Position numbers and translations under genes: made by a program
DNA from: Staphylococcus sp. IVB6240
GTDB lineage: Bacteria; Bacillota; Bacilli; Staphylococcales; Staphylococcaceae
Reading direction: 5' to 3'
Assembly (NCBI RefSeq): GCF_025558425.1
Contig: NZ_CP094718.1
Location: forward strand, 1,426,001 to 1,490,000
DNA: 64,000 nt
Notes under the pieces: model-generated
Databases searched by the model: none
What the model saw: the letters and a program-made list of their open reading frames with translations, nothing else
Told to the model about the DNA's origin: nothing
Part shown: piece by piece, positions 34,746 to 44,680 of the stretch
How the letters are laid out: every line of letters starts with the position of its first letter
How positions within the stretch are numbered: position 1 is the first letter of the stretch

Positions 34746-35312
34746 ATGCTTAATTGTTCAAGATCGATTGACATTCATTCACGGTTTGGTATTCCACGTA
34801 TTGCATTTATTAGTTGTGTCACTGTAATTATCACATTTCTTATCAGTTTTGAAGTGTTTCATTATTACTCAAATGTGCCATTTACGGATAGACATTTTTT
34901 GATATTTATCTTTTCAATGCTATGTTTATATCCATTGCACAAACTGATTCATGTTATAACGGTATTACCTTATTTTAAATATATAAAAATGTATAAATTA
35001 ATGCCTCAAAAATGGATACCTATATATAATATCTTTTTAGATAAACCTGTGCGCAAATTTTACTTTTGTGTTTGTTTAATTGCGCCTCTTATTGTTATTT
35101 CTATTGGGTGTGTGCTAATCGCAACAACATTACCACACTATGGCCATTATTTTATGTTTTTGTTAGCATTAAATGCTGGGTATTCTGTAATGGACATTCT
35201 TTATTTGAAAGTGATATTATTCTGTAAAAGAGGACAATATGTTGAAGAACATGTAAACGGTTTTGTTCTTTTAGAAAAAAATGGTACATCGGATTATATG
35301 TCTATTGGCTGA
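34746..35312 (+). CDS. DUF3267-like membrane protein with altered metal motif
   Basis: A 188-residue protein with four hydrophobic segments (about residues 18-36, 48-66, 100-122, 128-150). Most DUF3267 proteins carry an HEXXH-type zinc-protease motif at the second helix; here the site reads HKLIH, with Lys where the catalytic Glu should be. The protein is therefore probably not a peptidase in this form. AAGGAG precedes the ATG. It lies between hpr and prsA. Confidence 0.6.
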   Translation: MLNCSRSIDIHSRFGIPRIAFISCVTVIITFLISFEVFHYYSNVPFTDRHFLIFIFSMLCLYPLHKLIHVITVLPYFKYIKMYKLMPQKWIPIYNIFLDKPVRKFYFCVCLIAPLIVISIGCVLIATTLPHYGHYFMFLLALNAGYSVMDILYLKVILFCKRGQYVEEHVNGFVLLEKNGTSDYMSIG

Positions 35313-35339
35313 GCCGTCATTGCTTAGCCAATTTTTTTA
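35305..35339 (+). terminator. terminator of the DUF3267 gene
   Basis: TTGGCTGAGC and GCTTAGCCAA pair (one G-T) followed by a long T run; it overlaps the end of the gene. Confidence 0.85.
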
Positions 35340-35476
35340 TTCTCTTTTTTATAGAAGGCCCTCTCCTCTCCCTCTTCCTTCTCATACATTAGTCGTATTC
35401 ACCCCATATTTCGTTGGTTAACCCTTGTGATTATGGTATATTATGTTTGTTACTTTTATAAAAAGGAGACAACACA

Positions 35477-36442
35477 ATGAAAAAAGGCTTACAAAAACTG
35501 ATTATTCCATTAACAGCAAGTGCGGTACTTCTTGGCGCTTGTGGTAACGGCGCACCAGCATCAAAAGACGAAACTTTAATTTCATCAAAAGCAGGCGATG
35601 TTAAAGTAGAAGATGTTTTAAAAGACATTGGTAACAATCAAGTAGCGAGTAGTTCATTTAAACTCTTACTCGGTAAAATTTTAGAAGATAAGTATGCTGA
35701 TAAAGTAGATGAAAAAAAACTTGATAAAGATCTCGACCAACAAATTGAAAAATACGGTGGTAAAAAACGTGTTGAAAGCTTACTAAAGCAACAAAACTTA
35801 ACAATGGATGAATACAAAGAACAGCGTAAACTTGTTGAATATCAAAAACTTTTACTCAATGAAAAAATAGGGGTCTCTGATAAAGAAATTAAAAATCAGA
35901 CTAAAAAAGCTTCTCATATTTTAATTAAAGTGAAGAAGAATGACGATGATAAAGAAGGCCTATCTGATAAAGAAGCGAAAAAGAAAATTAATGAAATCAA
36001 ATCACAATTAGATAAGAATCCTAAAGCATTCGATAAATTAGCTAAAGAAGAATCAATGGATTCAAGTAGCGAAAATAACGGTAGCCTTGGGTACGTTGTT
36101 AAAGGACAAATGGTAGAACCGTTTGAAAAAGCACTTTTCAAATTAAAAGAAAACAAAATTTCAGATGTTGTAAAAACAGATTACGGCTATCATATTATTC
36201 ATGCTGATAAACAATCTGACTTTAATCAAGAAAAAGGTAAATTAAAAACAAAATTAATCCAAAACAAAATTCAAAAAGAACCTGAATTGCTTACAGATGC
36301 TTATAAATCATTATTAGATGAATATAATGTAGACTATAAAGATCGTGACATCAAAAAGGCAATTGAGGACTCTATTTTAAATCCTGAAGCACTACAGAAA
36401 GCAGCTAGAGGCTCTCAAAGTGGTCAAGGCTTAGGTATGTAG
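35477..36442 (+). CDS. prsA: foldase lipoprotein PrsA
   Basis: PrsA is a membrane-anchored peptidyl-prolyl isomerase that folds proteins emerging from the Sec channel. The 321-residue precursor has the signal LIIPLTASAVLLGAC (lipidated Cys 21) and a parvulin domain in the middle (KASHILIKVKK ... ENNGSLGYVVKGQMVEPFEKALF ... TDYGYHIIHADK, about residues 145-235), flanked by Lys-rich helical parts. AAAGGAG precedes the ATG. Monocistronic with a strong terminator. Confidence 0.95.
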   Translation: MKKGLQKLIIPLTASAVLLGACGNGAPASKDETLISSKAGDVKVEDVLKDIGNNQVASSSFKLLLGKILEDKYADKVDEKKLDKDLDQQIEKYGGKKRVESLLKQQNLTMDEYKEQRKLVEYQKLLLNEKIGVSDKEIKNQTKKASHILIKVKKNDDDKEGLSDKEAKKKINEIKSQLDKNPKAFDKLAKEESMDSSSENNGSLGYVVKGQMVEPFEKALFKLKENKISDVVKTDYGYHIIHADKQSDFNQEKGKLKTKLIQNKIQKEPELLTDAYKSLLDEYNVDYKDRDIKKAIEDSILNPEALQKAARGSQSGQGLGM

Positions 36443-36448
36443 AATGAA

Positions 36449-36491
36449 GAAAAGGTGAGATAGCATAATGAGATGCTGTCTCACCTTTTTT
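36449..36491 (+). terminator. prsA terminator
   Basis: AAAAGGTGAGA and TCTCACCTTTT, with inner AGCAT/ATGCT, form a long stem followed by T residues. Confidence 0.9.
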
Positions 36492-36518
36492 ATAGTGAAT
36501 ATGATTAGAAGCATTACA

Positions 36519-36728
36519 TTACCAAAAACTTTTAATTTTCCCCTGCGCCTTTACTAAAAATAAACAGTATATATACACAGCTAGACATACTAAATGACAA
36601 TAAAAACTAAATGAATGAATTGTCTGCATGACATCTCCAGTTAGCGCAAATGACAATAAACGCCCTAAAATAATTATAATGATTAGACTAATTAATATAT
36701 AACCATTCATTATTTTCTCTACACTCAT
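36519..36728 (-). CDS. small two-helix membrane protein
   Basis: A 69-residue protein with two hydrophobic helices (about residues 9-29 and 37-60) and a basic end. AAGGAAGTG lies before the ATG. No known motif; Bacillus has comparable tiny membrane proteins (yhaI/yhaL area) near prsA, but I cannot claim homology. Confidence 0.5.
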   Translation of the reverse strand: MSVEKIMNGYILISLIIIIILGRLLSFALTGDVMQTIHSFSFYCHLVCLAVYIYCLFLVKAQGKIKSFW

Positions 36729-36875
36729 AGATTTTCACTTCCTTATGTTCTCTTTCACATTCTATTTTTCAAATTCCCATCTATTCTCAGTCTAACAAAA
36801 CAAATATTTAGTATGTTAATCAATTCCTAAGTGTTAATAATTCATTCCTAAATGTTTATCAATATTTATCTTTAC

Positions 36876-36924
36876 GAAAAACACCCTAAAAGTTAGACGT
36901 AAATCTAACTTTTAGGGTGTTTTG
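36876..36924 (-). terminator. terminator of yhaONM
   Basis: On the minus strand CACCCTAAAAGTTAGA and TCTAACTTTTAGGGTG form a 16-bp perfect stem followed by TTTTTCG, just after the yhaM stop. Confidence 0.92.
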
Positions 36925-36929
36925 AATAA

Positions 36930-37871
36930 CTAATTTAGCTTTTCTGGCTTATAGAAGCGTCGATTTTCAAGACCTCTAATTTTTTGTGTCATTGTGCCAT
37001 CTTCTGTAGACTTTAATGCTTTATCAAACATGTTCATACGTGCATCAATGTTATCAATAAAGTGCAAAATTTCAGCCTCTTTCACTTGTGGTAATTTAGG
37101 TGATCCAAACTCTAATTTCCCATGGTGCGCCAGGATAAGATGTCTTAACAATAAAACTTCTTCACCTTCAATGCTTAATTGTCTTGCCGCATCTGCAATC
37201 TCATCACTAGCAATAGGAATGTGACCTAACAAATTACCTTCTAAAGTATATGTTATGGCAACAGGTCCAGACAATTCAACAACCTTGCCAATATCATGTA
37301 AAATAATACCACTGTATAACAAACTCTTATTAATTGACGGATAAATGGCACTTAATTGCTTTGCTACTTCTAACATGGTAATCACATGATAAGCTAACCC
37401 TCCGACAAAGTTATGATGCATAGAACTTGCAGCCGGATAAATAAAAAATGATTGCTCATATTTATTTAAAATATGACGTGTGATTCGTTGTAAAGGTGCA
37501 TTTTCAATATCAAAGATAAAGTCGCGCAATTTTGTTTGCATTTCTTCAGTTGACATAGGTGCACGATCAATAAAATCACTAATTTTTACACCATCTGCTT
37601 CTGTTGCAAGACGATATTGTGTCATTTTAAGTTGACGATTATTGCGATAATTAATGACGTCCCCTTTTACATGAATCACACGTTCAGGCTTTAATGTTTC
37701 CATGTCATCTTTAGTAACAGTCCAGAACTTTGCTTCAATCTCACCACTTTGATCTTGAAGTTTTAAGGTCATATAGTCTTTTCCTTGGTTTGTGACACCT
37801 TGTGTTACTTGGTGCACTAAAAAGAAATGATCTACCTTATCCCCTGGCTTTAACGTTTCTACATGTCTCAT
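36930..37871 (-). CDS. yhaM: 3'-5' exoribonuclease YhaM
   Basis: A 313-residue nuclease that trims RNA 3' ends. An OB-fold comes first ([20 protein letters not shown], about residues 30-55), then an HD metal domain with the ligands [10 protein letters not shown] and ILHDIGK (about 150-200) and [12 protein letters not shown]. Third gene of the yhaO-yhaN-yhaM run, 22 nt after yhaN. Confidence 0.92.
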   Translation of the reverse strand: MRHVETLKPGDKVDHFFLVHQVTQGVTNQGKDYMTLKLQDQSGEIEAKFWTVTKDDMETLKPERVIHVKGDVINYRNNRQLKMTQYRLATEADGVKISDFIDRAPMSTEEMQTKLRDFIFDIENAPLQRITRHILNKYEQSFFIYPAASSMHHNFVGGLAYHVITMLEVAKQLSAIYPSINKSLLYSGIILHDIGKVVELSGPVAITYTLEGNLLGHIPIASDEIADAARQLSIEGEEVLLLRHLILAHHGKLEFGSPKLPQVKEAEILHFIDNIDARMNMFDKALKSTEDGTMTQKIRGLENRRFYKPEKLN

Positions 37872-37892
37872 TGTACAGCACCTTTCTTTATT

Positions 37893-40817
37893 TTATTTCT
37901 CTAGTTTATTCAATGTAATACTATATTTTGTTGGAAATGTTGTGTCCTGATTACATGTGAAGTACAGAATTTGATAATGCTCAGGCATCGTTTTTAAGAA
38001 TGCCATCATACGTTTCTTACGCACAGCATCAAAGTGTACGAATGCGTCATCAATAATGATTGGTAATGAATAATATGGTTTTAAAATTTTGATCAAGCTA
38101 ATACGTAAAGCAAAATACAATAATTCTTTTGTTGATTGACTCAGTTCTAAAGGATGGTACATTTGGCCATCTTTATGGCGTACCATGACTTTCTCATTTT
38201 CATACGTCACTTGTGTATATTGTCCATCAGTCAAATGTGTGAAGATTTCTGTTGCCTCTTGTACCACTTTCGGTAAACGCTCATCTTTAATTTGTTTAAT
38301 ATGTGCATCTACCAATGCTTCAAGATAACTTAAAGCAGCCCAATCTTCAGCCATATCATTTAGTTGACCACGTAATAATTGATATTTGTGCTTCAGATGA
38401 CGTAATGTATTATCCGTTTCCATTTGATTGATTTGGGCTGTTAGATCACTCACTTCACTTTGCAGTGTAAGGAATTTCTCATTATAGTCATCAATTTGAA
38501 ACTCTAATTCTTGATGTTCTGCTTCTATTTGTGCCGTTGTTTTACTACTTAACTCTGAACTTTTTTCATAATTGTAATCCTGATTTTTTAAGAAATGTGT
38601 TAAGTCATTGTAACGTGACATAGACTGTGAATAATTTACAAAACGATCATGATGTCTATAGTAGCTTTCTTCATCAATAGCACCTGTAAATCCGAATAAT
38701 TTTTCAATCACACCATTATTATCGTTTAATCGTTGTTTCAAGTGTTTAATTTCATTTTCAAGTAATTGTAATTGCTCTTTATTGCGGTCAAATTTCATTG
38801 TTTCAGATTGGACATGTTTTAACCATTGGCGAACATCATGAAAGACTGATACACGATTGAATTGCTCGATATGTGGTGAGAATGCTGTTTCAGAATTTCG
38901 ATAAAACACTTCTAATTTTTCTTTGATTTGCGCTTTATTTTCTTGAGCTTTTGTTAAGTTAGCTTTTTGTGTTTTAATAGATTGGATTGTTTGAAGTGCA
39001 TCTAATAACAATTCATCTGATAACTTAGATGATACATGTAAGTCATTACGAATGCCTTCCACTTTCTCAATACTTTCTTGTTGTTGCGCTTGTGCTATTT
39101 CTAATTTTTGTTGTAACTGTTGTTGTTTTTTGGCAGAAAGTGCTAAGTTTTGTTTGCGTTGATCAATGCGATCTCTTAGTTGATATTGATCTGATAAATC
39201 AAAGTTTAAGTCATAAGTTTCTTCTAGATTTTTCACTTCTTGTTCGAGTGCTTGAATCTCTTCTGCAAAACGTTCGTTATGTCCAACTTCCTTCGTTTTG
39301 ATTGTAAAGACGGCAATAAAGAATAGCACAGCTAACACAGCAAAAATCGAAGCAAATAACATAGCTGGCATCATGAATGCGTAAACAGCCATACCTGCAG
39401 TAATCAGTGCCATCACAATGAAAATGGAACGTAACATATTCTGCTGTTTACGTTTAGCTTGTTGTTCGTTATCAAATGCTTCTTTCATTTTAACGAAGAG
39501 ATTACGCTTTTCATGCAATTCTAAAGAGCGGTTTTCATATACCTTTTTCTGTTCAAATGTTTCATCTGGTACCAATTCTTTTTGAAGTTCGGCAAGTTCA
39601 TTTTCATGAGATTGACGTGTGATCACATGTTCATCAAGTAGTTCTTCATATTGCTTGAAATTATATTGATGATTTCTCTTATCTTTTAACGCATCACTGA
39701 CATAACTTTTTTGCACATCAGACGTATCCACATCATCATATACTTCTTGCCAACCAATATTTGATTTTAAGCCTTCAATCTCACGCTCTGCATATTCTAT
39801 ATCACGTGATAATTGATTTAAATCACGTTCATATTGCTTAATGACTTCTTCTTGTTTGGCGATATCATCAACTTGTTTAACAGCATCCTGACTTGGTATC
39901 AAGCGGTGGTCATTGTCTAATTGTAATTGCTTAAACTTTTCTTCTCGTAAACCGATATCACGTTCAAGTTGTTGTGTCTGAATTTTAGCCGCTTCATAGC
40001 GATCAATTCCTTGCTCTGGGAATGTCACTGGTTCGACGTTCAAATCTGATTCTAACGCCTTCCACTCTTGAACTTGATCATGTAGCGCTAGTTCCTTTTG
40101 TTTTTCTTCAAAAAATGATGTCAGTTGGTCTAGATTTGTTTTTACTGTTTCAAGACGCCCCATGGCTTTGTCACGCGTTTCGATAAGTCTTTGATACGAT
40201 TCAAGTTGTGTTGACGTATCGCGAATCTGTAACTCAACTTCTTTTAATTCATTTAACTTTTGATTAATCTCTGGCTGTTGACCAGCTTTTTTATAGAGTG
40301 CTTGTTTTTTCTTATGAATTAAGTCGCGCATTCCAATAAATTCAGTAGAACCTAATGCACCTGCTTGCATCAAAAAGTTTTGCAATTGATTTTCTGTCAT
40401 ATGTTTATGAATATCTTGCAATCCTAGTACGTTAAAAGAAAAAATATCTTGGTACGTACGTTTATCAATATAATTCAGGTGTTCTTTTAACCAAGTTTCA
40501 TCTTTAATCGCGCCATTAGGGAGATACACTTTCACATCACCTTGTGCACTTCCTTTGACACGTTCAACATCTACTTCTGTGTGATCGTCTAAAATGAGCG
40601 TTACACGGCCACCATATTGATTCCCCATACGCGGTTCTAATCTCGGTTCATTCTCTTTTCGTGTTGGGAAACCAAATAGAATTGAGTGGATAAAGGCTTG
40701 TAATGTTGACTTACCCGCTTCATTTTCGCCAAATATTTGCGTGATATGTTGATTAAATTCAACTTTACGTTTAACAAATTGACCATAACCATAAATCTCT
40801 ACCGACTTAATCTTCAT
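37893..40817 (-). CDS. yhaN: SbcC/Rad50-like ATPase YhaN
   Basis: A 974-residue SMC-like ATPase: Walker A in IFGENEAGKSTLQ (about residue 33), two long coiled-coil arms broken by two adjacent hydrophobic segments near residues 465-510 (VMALITAGMAVYAFM, LFASIFAVLAVLFFIAVF), and the C-terminal ELSQSTKELLYFALR signature and IIIDDAFVHFD Walker B. The pair of membrane helices in place of a zinc hook marks the YhaN subgroup. It overlaps yhaO by 4 nt and presumably forms an SbcCD-like nuclease complex with it. Confidence 0.88.
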   Translation of the reverse strand: MKIKSVEIYGYGQFVKRKVEFNQHITQIFGENEAGKSTLQAFIHSILFGFPTRKENEPRLEPRMGNQYGGRVTLILDDHTEVDVERVKGSAQGDVKVYLPNGAIKDETWLKEHLNYIDKRTYQDIFSFNVLGLQDIHKHMTENQLQNFLMQAGALGSTEFIGMRDLIHKKKQALYKKAGQQPEINQKLNELKEVELQIRDTSTQLESYQRLIETRDKAMGRLETVKTNLDQLTSFFEEKQKELALHDQVQEWKALESDLNVEPVTFPEQGIDRYEAAKIQTQQLERDIGLREEKFKQLQLDNDHRLIPSQDAVKQVDDIAKQEEVIKQYERDLNQLSRDIEYAEREIEGLKSNIGWQEVYDDVDTSDVQKSYVSDALKDKRNHQYNFKQYEELLDEHVITRQSHENELAELQKELVPDETFEQKKVYENRSLELHEKRNLFVKMKEAFDNEQQAKRKQQNMLRSIFIVMALITAGMAVYAFMMPAMLFASIFAVLAVLFFIAVFTIKTKEVGHNERFAEEIQALEQEVKNLEETYDLNFDLSDQYQLRDRIDQRKQNLALSAKKQQQLQQKLEIAQAQQQESIEKVEGIRNDLHVSSKLSDELLLDALQTIQSIKTQKANLTKAQENKAQIKEKLEVFYRNSETAFSPHIEQFNRVSVFHDVRQWLKHVQSETMKFDRNKEQLQLLENEIKHLKQRLNDNNGVIEKLFGFTGAIDEESYYRHHDRFVNYSQSMSRYNDLTHFLKNQDYNYEKSSELSSKTTAQIEAEHQELEFQIDDYNEKFLTLQSEVSDLTAQINQMETDNTLRHLKHKYQLLRGQLNDMAEDWAALSYLEALVDAHIKQIKDERLPKVVQEATEIFTHLTDGQYTQVTYENEKVMVRHKDGQMYHPLELSQSTKELLYFALRISLIKILKPYYSLPIIIDDAFVHFDAVRKKRMMAFLKTMPEHYQILYFTCNQDTTFPTKYSITLNKLEK

Positions 40818-42007
40818 CTATTTTCAGCTCCCTTCAATTCTGCTTGAATCATTGCTTCAGCACGCTCAATTAACGCTTCACGATCATGTTTCATATAATG
40901 ATCTAAGTACTTCGAAGCTTTCGGATTCATGTAAAGATCACTTAATGCAGATTCATAGATATCATCTTGCTGTAATAATTCATCTGAAAATTCTCGTCGG
41001 ATAGAATGTGTTTCTAATTCTGTATAATTAACATCCAGAGTATCGATCATCACAAAATGTTGTTCATTTTCTTCAAAATCAACAATCATTGCCTTCACTT
41101 GTTCTAATGTTTGATAATCAATACGTTCATCGCCAGGTACATTTAATTGTAAACGGTAAAATGAACGACCTAACCCTCGAACACTTTGCTTAAACGCTTG
41201 TATCGTCTCATAAATCCCTTGTTGTGTGATATCAGTAATATCAATTGTAGCAGATTCAAAGCGAATGAATTGTGTCGGTACAAAGCGTGTCTCAAGCTTC
41301 ACGTGATCACCTTCAACAATCAGGCAGCCCTTTTCACCTTGTTCTTTAAAATGTCGCCCTTGAATATTACCTGGATAATGAATTTCTGGTAAATCACTTA
41401 GTTGCTCACGTTTATGAATATGACCAAGCGCCCAATAATGATAAAGTTTCTTGTTTAAATCTTCAATTCGAAATTCTGTATAACGATCAGAAACACCGGA
41501 TTTACTATAAGTTCCATGTAACATACCAATATGAACCACTTGACGATCTTCATTCAACGAATAATCGTCAATTTTATTTTCATAACTTGATAATGTTTCA
41601 TAACTAAAACCATGAATATGTACATGTTCACCAGTCTTTGTAATTGCTTGATAAGTCTCTACATTATTTGAAAACACAGTCACATTATCTGGCCATTCAG
41701 ATGTAATACGTTCTGATAATGGATCATGATTCCCATGGACAATATAAACAAAAATCTGTTCTTTTCTAAGACGTTCAAATTCTTCTTTTAGAAAGATTTC
41801 TGCTTTAAGTGTTCGATTGCGCTGATCAAACAAATCACCACTTATCAGGACAAAATCAACACCTTCACGTAATGCGACATCAACGATATTTTTAAAACTC
41901 TCATACGCACTATTCTCTACATCTTTAAGAATACTTGGACTGAGATGCTGCTTGGATACAAAAGGACTATCAAGATGTAAGTCAGCACAATGCAAAAATT
42001 TAACCAA
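40814..42007 (-). CDS. yhaO: SbcD/Mre11-like phosphoesterase YhaO
   Basis: A 397-residue metallophosphoesterase: CADLHLDSPF, ISGDLFDQ, HGNHD, HGFSYE and ALGHIHKRE are the five metal-binding motifs of the Mre11/SbcD nuclease family. It is the first gene of the operon and partner of the YhaN ATPase. The combination suggests DNA-end processing, and the link to the RNase YhaM in one operon is a puzzle noted in Bacillus too. Confidence 0.9.
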   Translation of the reverse strand: MVKFLHCADLHLDSPFVSKQHLSPSILKDVENSAYESFKNIVDVALREGVDFVLISGDLFDQRNRTLKAEIFLKEEFERLRKEQIFVYIVHGNHDPLSERITSEWPDNVTVFSNNVETYQAITKTGEHVHIHGFSYETLSSYENKIDDYSLNEDRQVVHIGMLHGTYSKSGVSDRYTEFRIEDLNKKLYHYWALGHIHKREQLSDLPEIHYPGNIQGRHFKEQGEKGCLIVEGDHVKLETRFVPTQFIRFESATIDITDITQQGIYETIQAFKQSVRGLGRSFYRLQLNVPGDERIDYQTLEQVKAMIVDFEENEQHFVMIDTLDVNYTELETHSIRREFSDELLQQDDIYESALSDLYMNPKASKYLDHYMKHDREALIERAEAMIQAELKGAENR

Positions 42008-42355
42008 TACTTTTCACTCCTCATCTCTATCATTCAACAAGTTTGAGATTTTATCTATACGACAATCCTTCTATCAATATTTTATTTATAGGATATTCAA
42101 TAGAGCGGGCTGGGACATAATAAATTTGTATGTTGGGAATTCAATCAAATGTATTCCTAAGTCATGATTTTCGGCAGATTTCCCATGATTTCGTCAAAAT
42201 TTGAAAAGTAATTTTTCTCATCACTCGGTTCTACTCAAATCTTAAAAATTTTTGTCTCAACCTCGGCTATATCATAGACGTATTTTTCTCAACCTTAACA
42301 CGTTTTATGTATTCTTATATTTTAGCATAATTCCTCTTTCAATGATGTTACAAAA
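42008..42355. repeat. intergenic region with 'GGCTGGGACATAA' element
   Basis: From about 42108 (GGGCTGGGACATAATAAAT) to 42263 (TTTTTGTCTCAACCTCGGC) lies an imperfect inverted-repeat element of a kind spread through staphylococcal intergenic regions. The remaining sequence is AT-rich and holds the yhaO promoter, which I cannot place precisely. No gene. Confidence 0.6.
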
Positions 42356-42413
42356 CAAAACACAATGCTCCCTACAAAGCATTTGCCATTGGCCACGCTT
42401 TATAGGGAGCACT
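42356..42413 (-). terminator. terminator after the YlbF/YheA gene
   Basis: Minus-strand GTGCTCCCTATAAAGC and GCTTTGTAGGGAGCAT pair over about 15 positions around a loop; TTGTGTTTTG follows. Confidence 0.8.
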
Positions 42414-42442
42414 TTAAATCTCAAATATTAGCTTATCAAGAA

Positions 42443-42787
42443 TTAGTCTTGGTAAATTTCGTCTAATGGTTTAACGATGATTTGATTGATTTCTTGGAAT
42501 ACTTGACTCATTTTTTGTTCAGCATTCATTAATTCAGAGATGTTTTCATCTTTTTCAATTTCTTGCGCTTGTTCTTGCGCTTGTTTGATTTCTTCTTCCG
42601 TTACTTGTTCACCTTGCATTTGTTTTTGTTGGAAGTTTAATTGTGTTTCACGGAATTCATCAAATAATTTTTTTGAATCTGCATTTGCATTTACTTTTGC
42701 ATATGCATCTTTGATTGCTTGATACTCGTCACTTTCACGTAACGCTTGTTCTAATTTGTTTGCATAATCATATAAATTTACAGCCAT
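42443..42787 (-). CDS. YlbF/YmcA-family protein (YheA)
   Basis: A 114-residue all-helical protein ([30 protein letters not shown]) with a Gln-rich heptad-like second half. It belongs to the YlbF/YheA family; relatives form the Y-complex that affects RNase Y, but this paralogue's role is unknown. AAGGAG precedes the ATG. It lies 85 nt after the yheB-like gene, as in Bacillus yheA-yheB. Confidence 0.78.
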   Translation of the reverse strand: MAVNLYDYANKLEQALRESDEYQAIKDAYAKVNANADSKKLFDEFRETQLNFQQKQMQGEQVTEEEIKQAQEQAQEIEKDENISELMNAEQKMSQVFQEINQIIVKPLDEIYQD

Positions 42788-42872
42788 TATTATCGCTCCT
42801 TAATTAACTATGTTGAAGTGGGCTTTCTCATCCCAACTTCTTTCCTTGCTAACAATACCATACTTTGAGAGA

Positions 42873-44003
42873 TTATACAAAGATTGCAATAACCCCTTGG
42901 AAGATTCCAATTAATCCACCTAAAATAAAACCGAGCAACATGATTAATTTTAGCTCTTTATTCGCAATTTCAAATATCAATTTTTCAATATAATCCAATT
43001 CAAAACGATTGATTTGCTCTTCAATTAATCCTCGAATATTCACACGTTTCATAATAGATGATAATCGGTTTGCAAGTATGCTCAAGATAAGATCAGTGAT
43101 TTTATCAATACCATCGATGTCCAAACGCTCAAACAAGCCTGGTACAAGTCGATTTAAAGGTTGATGTGCACGTTTTGATAATTTAAGTTGATCTAGAACA
43201 TAACCAGACACCTTACCATTAAAACGTTCAAATTGAGCATCTGAAACAACTTCAGACAAAGGCATACGCTTAAAGTTATGATATTCTTTGTCTATTTGTG
43301 TAGCGAGTATATGACGTGCCTTAGGATGGTTCGTCAAACGAATTAATTCAGTCTGAATACGATCCGCAATCGCTTCTTTTGTCATAAACATTTGCAACAT
43401 TGAAATAATCTTTCCTTTTTCAATAAAGAAAGTATCTAGCATTTCACAAATATCATTGTATCCTTTGTCTGATTGTAAATAATTTCGCGCCTTATCTAAT
43501 AACATGCCATCAAGTTCTGATACTTTTTTATCAAGAACAGACACAACTTCAGTCGGAACGATTTCTTCAAGTGCATGTTGGTTATGCATTTCGTATTTTG
43601 AACGTAGTTGCTCAGTTACAAACTTGTCAATCCATTGGTTACTTGTATTCACAACCTCAATATCAAAGTGTTCAGCTAAAGTTTGAATCGTCATATCATC
43701 TTGTTTTAGACGCTCTACTTGATTTGTAACAGTTTGTTTAATTGTCTGTCTCATTTCTGGTGCATCCAGCTTTTCACGGATTAATGATTCTGTTAATAAG
43801 TGATCTTCAACCACCTGACCAATCTTTACCGCAATTTCACCACGTCGTTTCGGGATTAATCCCGGCGTAAATGGCACACGCTTACCAAAAAGATAATATG
43901 GTTTAAATGGATGAAATAGCATCTTAACAGCAATCATATTGGTTACACCACCGATAACGGCACCAATGAACATCATCGATAAAATTACTAGTAATGCCTG
44001 CAT
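42873..44003 (-). CDS. DUF445 membrane protein YheB
   Basis: A 376-residue DUF445 protein with one membrane segment at each end (about residues 3-27 and 352-374) and a long helical middle. The N-terminal stretch GAVIGGVTNMIAVKMLFHPFKPYYLFG with FTPGLIPKRRGEIA is the family signature. Function unknown; co-transcribed with the YlbF/YheA gene. Confidence 0.82.
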   Translation of the reverse strand: MQALLVILSMMFIGAVIGGVTNMIAVKMLFHPFKPYYLFGKRVPFTPGLIPKRRGEIAVKIGQVVEDHLLTESLIREKLDAPEMRQTIKQTVTNQVERLKQDDMTIQTLAEHFDIEVVNTSNQWIDKFVTEQLRSKYEMHNQHALEEIVPTEVVSVLDKKVSELDGMLLDKARNYLQSDKGYNDICEMLDTFFIEKGKIISMLQMFMTKEAIADRIQTELIRLTNHPKARHILATQIDKEYHNFKRMPLSEVVSDAQFERFNGKVSGYVLDQLKLSKRAHQPLNRLVPGLFERLDIDGIDKITDLILSILANRLSSIMKRVNIRGLIEEQINRFELDYIEKLIFEIANKELKLIMLLGFILGGLIGIFQGVIAIFV

Positions 44004-44155
44004 TGTATTTCGCCTCTCAGTCTCTTAATCTACTTGGATATTATTCCACATTTTAGAAAGTTTAACCAATTTTTTAGCATTGGAATGAGAATTTCATTAG
44101 TTATTTAAATTTTGAATAGCTTTTTTCATTACAGTGATTCAAATATAGATTTCAA

Positions 44156-44190
44156 ATAAAAAAAGCTGCAACATCTTAAAATGTCACAGC
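44156..44190 (-). terminator. xdrA terminator
   Basis: Minus-strand GCTGTGACAT and ATGTTGCAGC pair around TTTAAG, followed by TTTTTTT, just after the xdrA stop. Confidence 0.85.
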
Positions 44191-44215
44191 CCTAAATCTT
44201 TTCTATCTTAAATGC

Positions 44216-44680
44216 TTATGCACGGATTAAATCATCTTTAGCATAACGTTGAAAATATGTTTCTGCTTCTCTTTGTTTTGCTGTACCGAAAATCGGTTGT
44301 TTGTCTGAATCTAGCACACGGTATAATTCACTTACTTTATTTGCTTGTAAAATGTAGCCACCACGTGTTGAGATTGTTTCCCAATAAATATCACTTACTG
44401 TTGAATATTTTGGGTATGCTGCTTGATTACGAGAGATTGTTTGAACAATTTCTAGAGGGTCACAACCAAACGTACTATTCAAAACTTCTGAATCTCTGAA
44501 TAAGGCACAGATTGAAACACATGTTGTCCAGTTTGGCAATACGCGTTCTTTTTCAATTTGAACTAATGTCTTTTTAGAAAGCCCAATTGTTTGTGCCATT
44601 GTATCTTGTGTGTACCCCGCTTCGATACGCACCATTTTAAATTTTGCTTGAATTAAATCCGTAAAACTTTGTCTATCCAT
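44216..44680 (-). CDS. xdrA: XRE-family regulator XdrA
   Basis: A 154-residue protein with an N-terminal Cro/CI helix-turn-helix (YTQDTMAQTIGLSKKTLVQIEKER, about residues 23-46) and a C-terminal part without known motif. Size, sequence and location beside gltT-airSR fit XdrA, which in S. aureus binds DNA, activates spa and affects beta-lactam resistance. An inverted repeat flanks its -10 (see below). Monocistronic. Confidence 0.75.
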   Translation of the reverse strand: MDRQSFTDLIQAKFKMVRIEAGYTQDTMAQTIGLSKKTLVQIEKERVLPNWTTCVSICALFRDSEVLNSTFGCDPLEIVQTISRNQAAYPKYSTVSDIYWETISTRGGYILQANKVSELYRVLDSDKQPIFGTAKQREAETYFQRYAKDDLIRA

